From Paenibacillaceae bacterium (lineage in GTDB: Bacteria; Bacillota; Bacilli; Paenibacillales; NBRC-103111), in contig JAJFMO010000175.1 of assembly GCA_020697475.1 (NCBI GenBank), positions 1-13,105 of the forward strand: a stretch of DNA of 13,105 nt, given 5' to 3'. Every line of letters begins with the position of its first letter. Within the stretch, counting starts at the first letter, position 1. Shown here one piece after another: positions 12,968 to 13,105 of this stretch. Under the pieces are notes generated by a model. That model saw only the letters and a program-made list of their open reading frames with translations, had not been told where the DNA came from and did no database searches. Position numbers and translations under genes: made by a program.

Positions 12968-13105
12968 ATGCCGCATCAACTATACACTCCGAAGGCGGTA
13001 GCCCGGACGGATCGTTATTTGGTCAAAGTCGAGCAGTACGCCCATTACCATCGTAACGGATATTTGAAAATTGATGGATTGCTGTCTAACGAAGATGTGA
13101 ATAAA
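12968..13105 (+). CDS. Phytanoyl-CoA dioxygenase (PhyH) family protein, 5' end only
   Basis: Only the first 46 codons are present and the frame is open at the window end. The segment QYAHYHRNGYLKIDGLLSNEDVN resembles the N-terminal helix of PhyH-type Fe(II)/2-oxoglutarate-dependent dioxygenases (pattern Y-x-x-x-G-Y-x-x-x-x-G-L-L-x-x-x-E/D-V). The HxD...H iron ligands would lie downstream, so activity cannot be judged. ATG 12968 is chosen because AGGAGG (12956-12961) is 6 nt upstream; an in-frame ATG at 12962 would abut it directly. The gene is preceded by a structured leader with a hairpin, a cre-like site and a direct repeat, suggesting regulated expression, perhaps by sugar availability. 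Confidence 0.65.
   Translation, partial: MPHQLYTPKAVARTDRYLVKVEQYAHYHRNGYLKIDGLLSNEDVNK

Overview
The window looks like chromosomal DNA from a spore-former-type Bacillota, most plausibly Paenibacillaceae (Paenibacillus or Cohnella-like). The reasons are strong AGGAGG-type ribosome binding sites, frequent TTG starts, a lipoprotein solute-binding protein with a polar Gly/Asn/Ser linker, a CBO0543-like membrane protein pair, a LytS-like kinase and a PhyH-family gene start. This placement is inferred from gene content, not from any search. No rRNA, tRNA, CRISPR array, transposase or phage gene was seen.

Layout. 1-2181: C-terminal three quarters or more of a type I restriction endonuclease subunit (HsdR, EcoEI type), closed by an intrinsic terminator. 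2214-3654: promoter and a stand-alone family 1 extracellular solute-binding lipoprotein, with no permease or ATPase beside it. 3737-4754: two tandem small integral membrane proteins that look like distant paralogues. 4838-5140: a HesB/IscA-fold protein in which histidines stand where cysteines are expected. 5283-6050: a secreted GH25 muramidase, whose 3' end overlaps by 134 bp a convergent DUF5684-like membrane protein gene (5917-6378, minus strand). 6560-9350: a tight three-gene operon encoding a QOR2/NmrA-like NAD(P)-binding reductase, a double-GNAT acetyltransferase and an APH-family kinase. 9351-9678: a non-coding stretch with a 184-bp imperfect palindrome built of four related ~25-bp arms with 50-bp periodicity, a short C-rich tandem repeat and a promoter. 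9679-11518: a two-component system, a 5TM-LYT histidine kinase overlapping a response regulator that combines a LytTR-type receiver with a LuxR-type output domain. 11501-12664 (minus strand): a membrane acyltransferase with its own promoter. 12683-12967: a regulatory intergenic region with a spaced direct repeat, a cre-like site and a perfect hairpin touching the ribosome binding site of a PhyH-family dioxygenase gene (12968 to the window end).

No single known island explains the window. It reads as several independent transcription units. The most coherent units are the reductase/GNAT/kinase operon, which suggests small-molecule modification or detoxification, and the kinase/regulator pair, which suggests sensing of envelope or metabolite state. 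The features most worth a second look are the palindromic 50-bp repeat array, the His-for-Cys HesB protein, the receiver/output combination, the convergent coding overlap and the elaborate leader of the PhyH gene.
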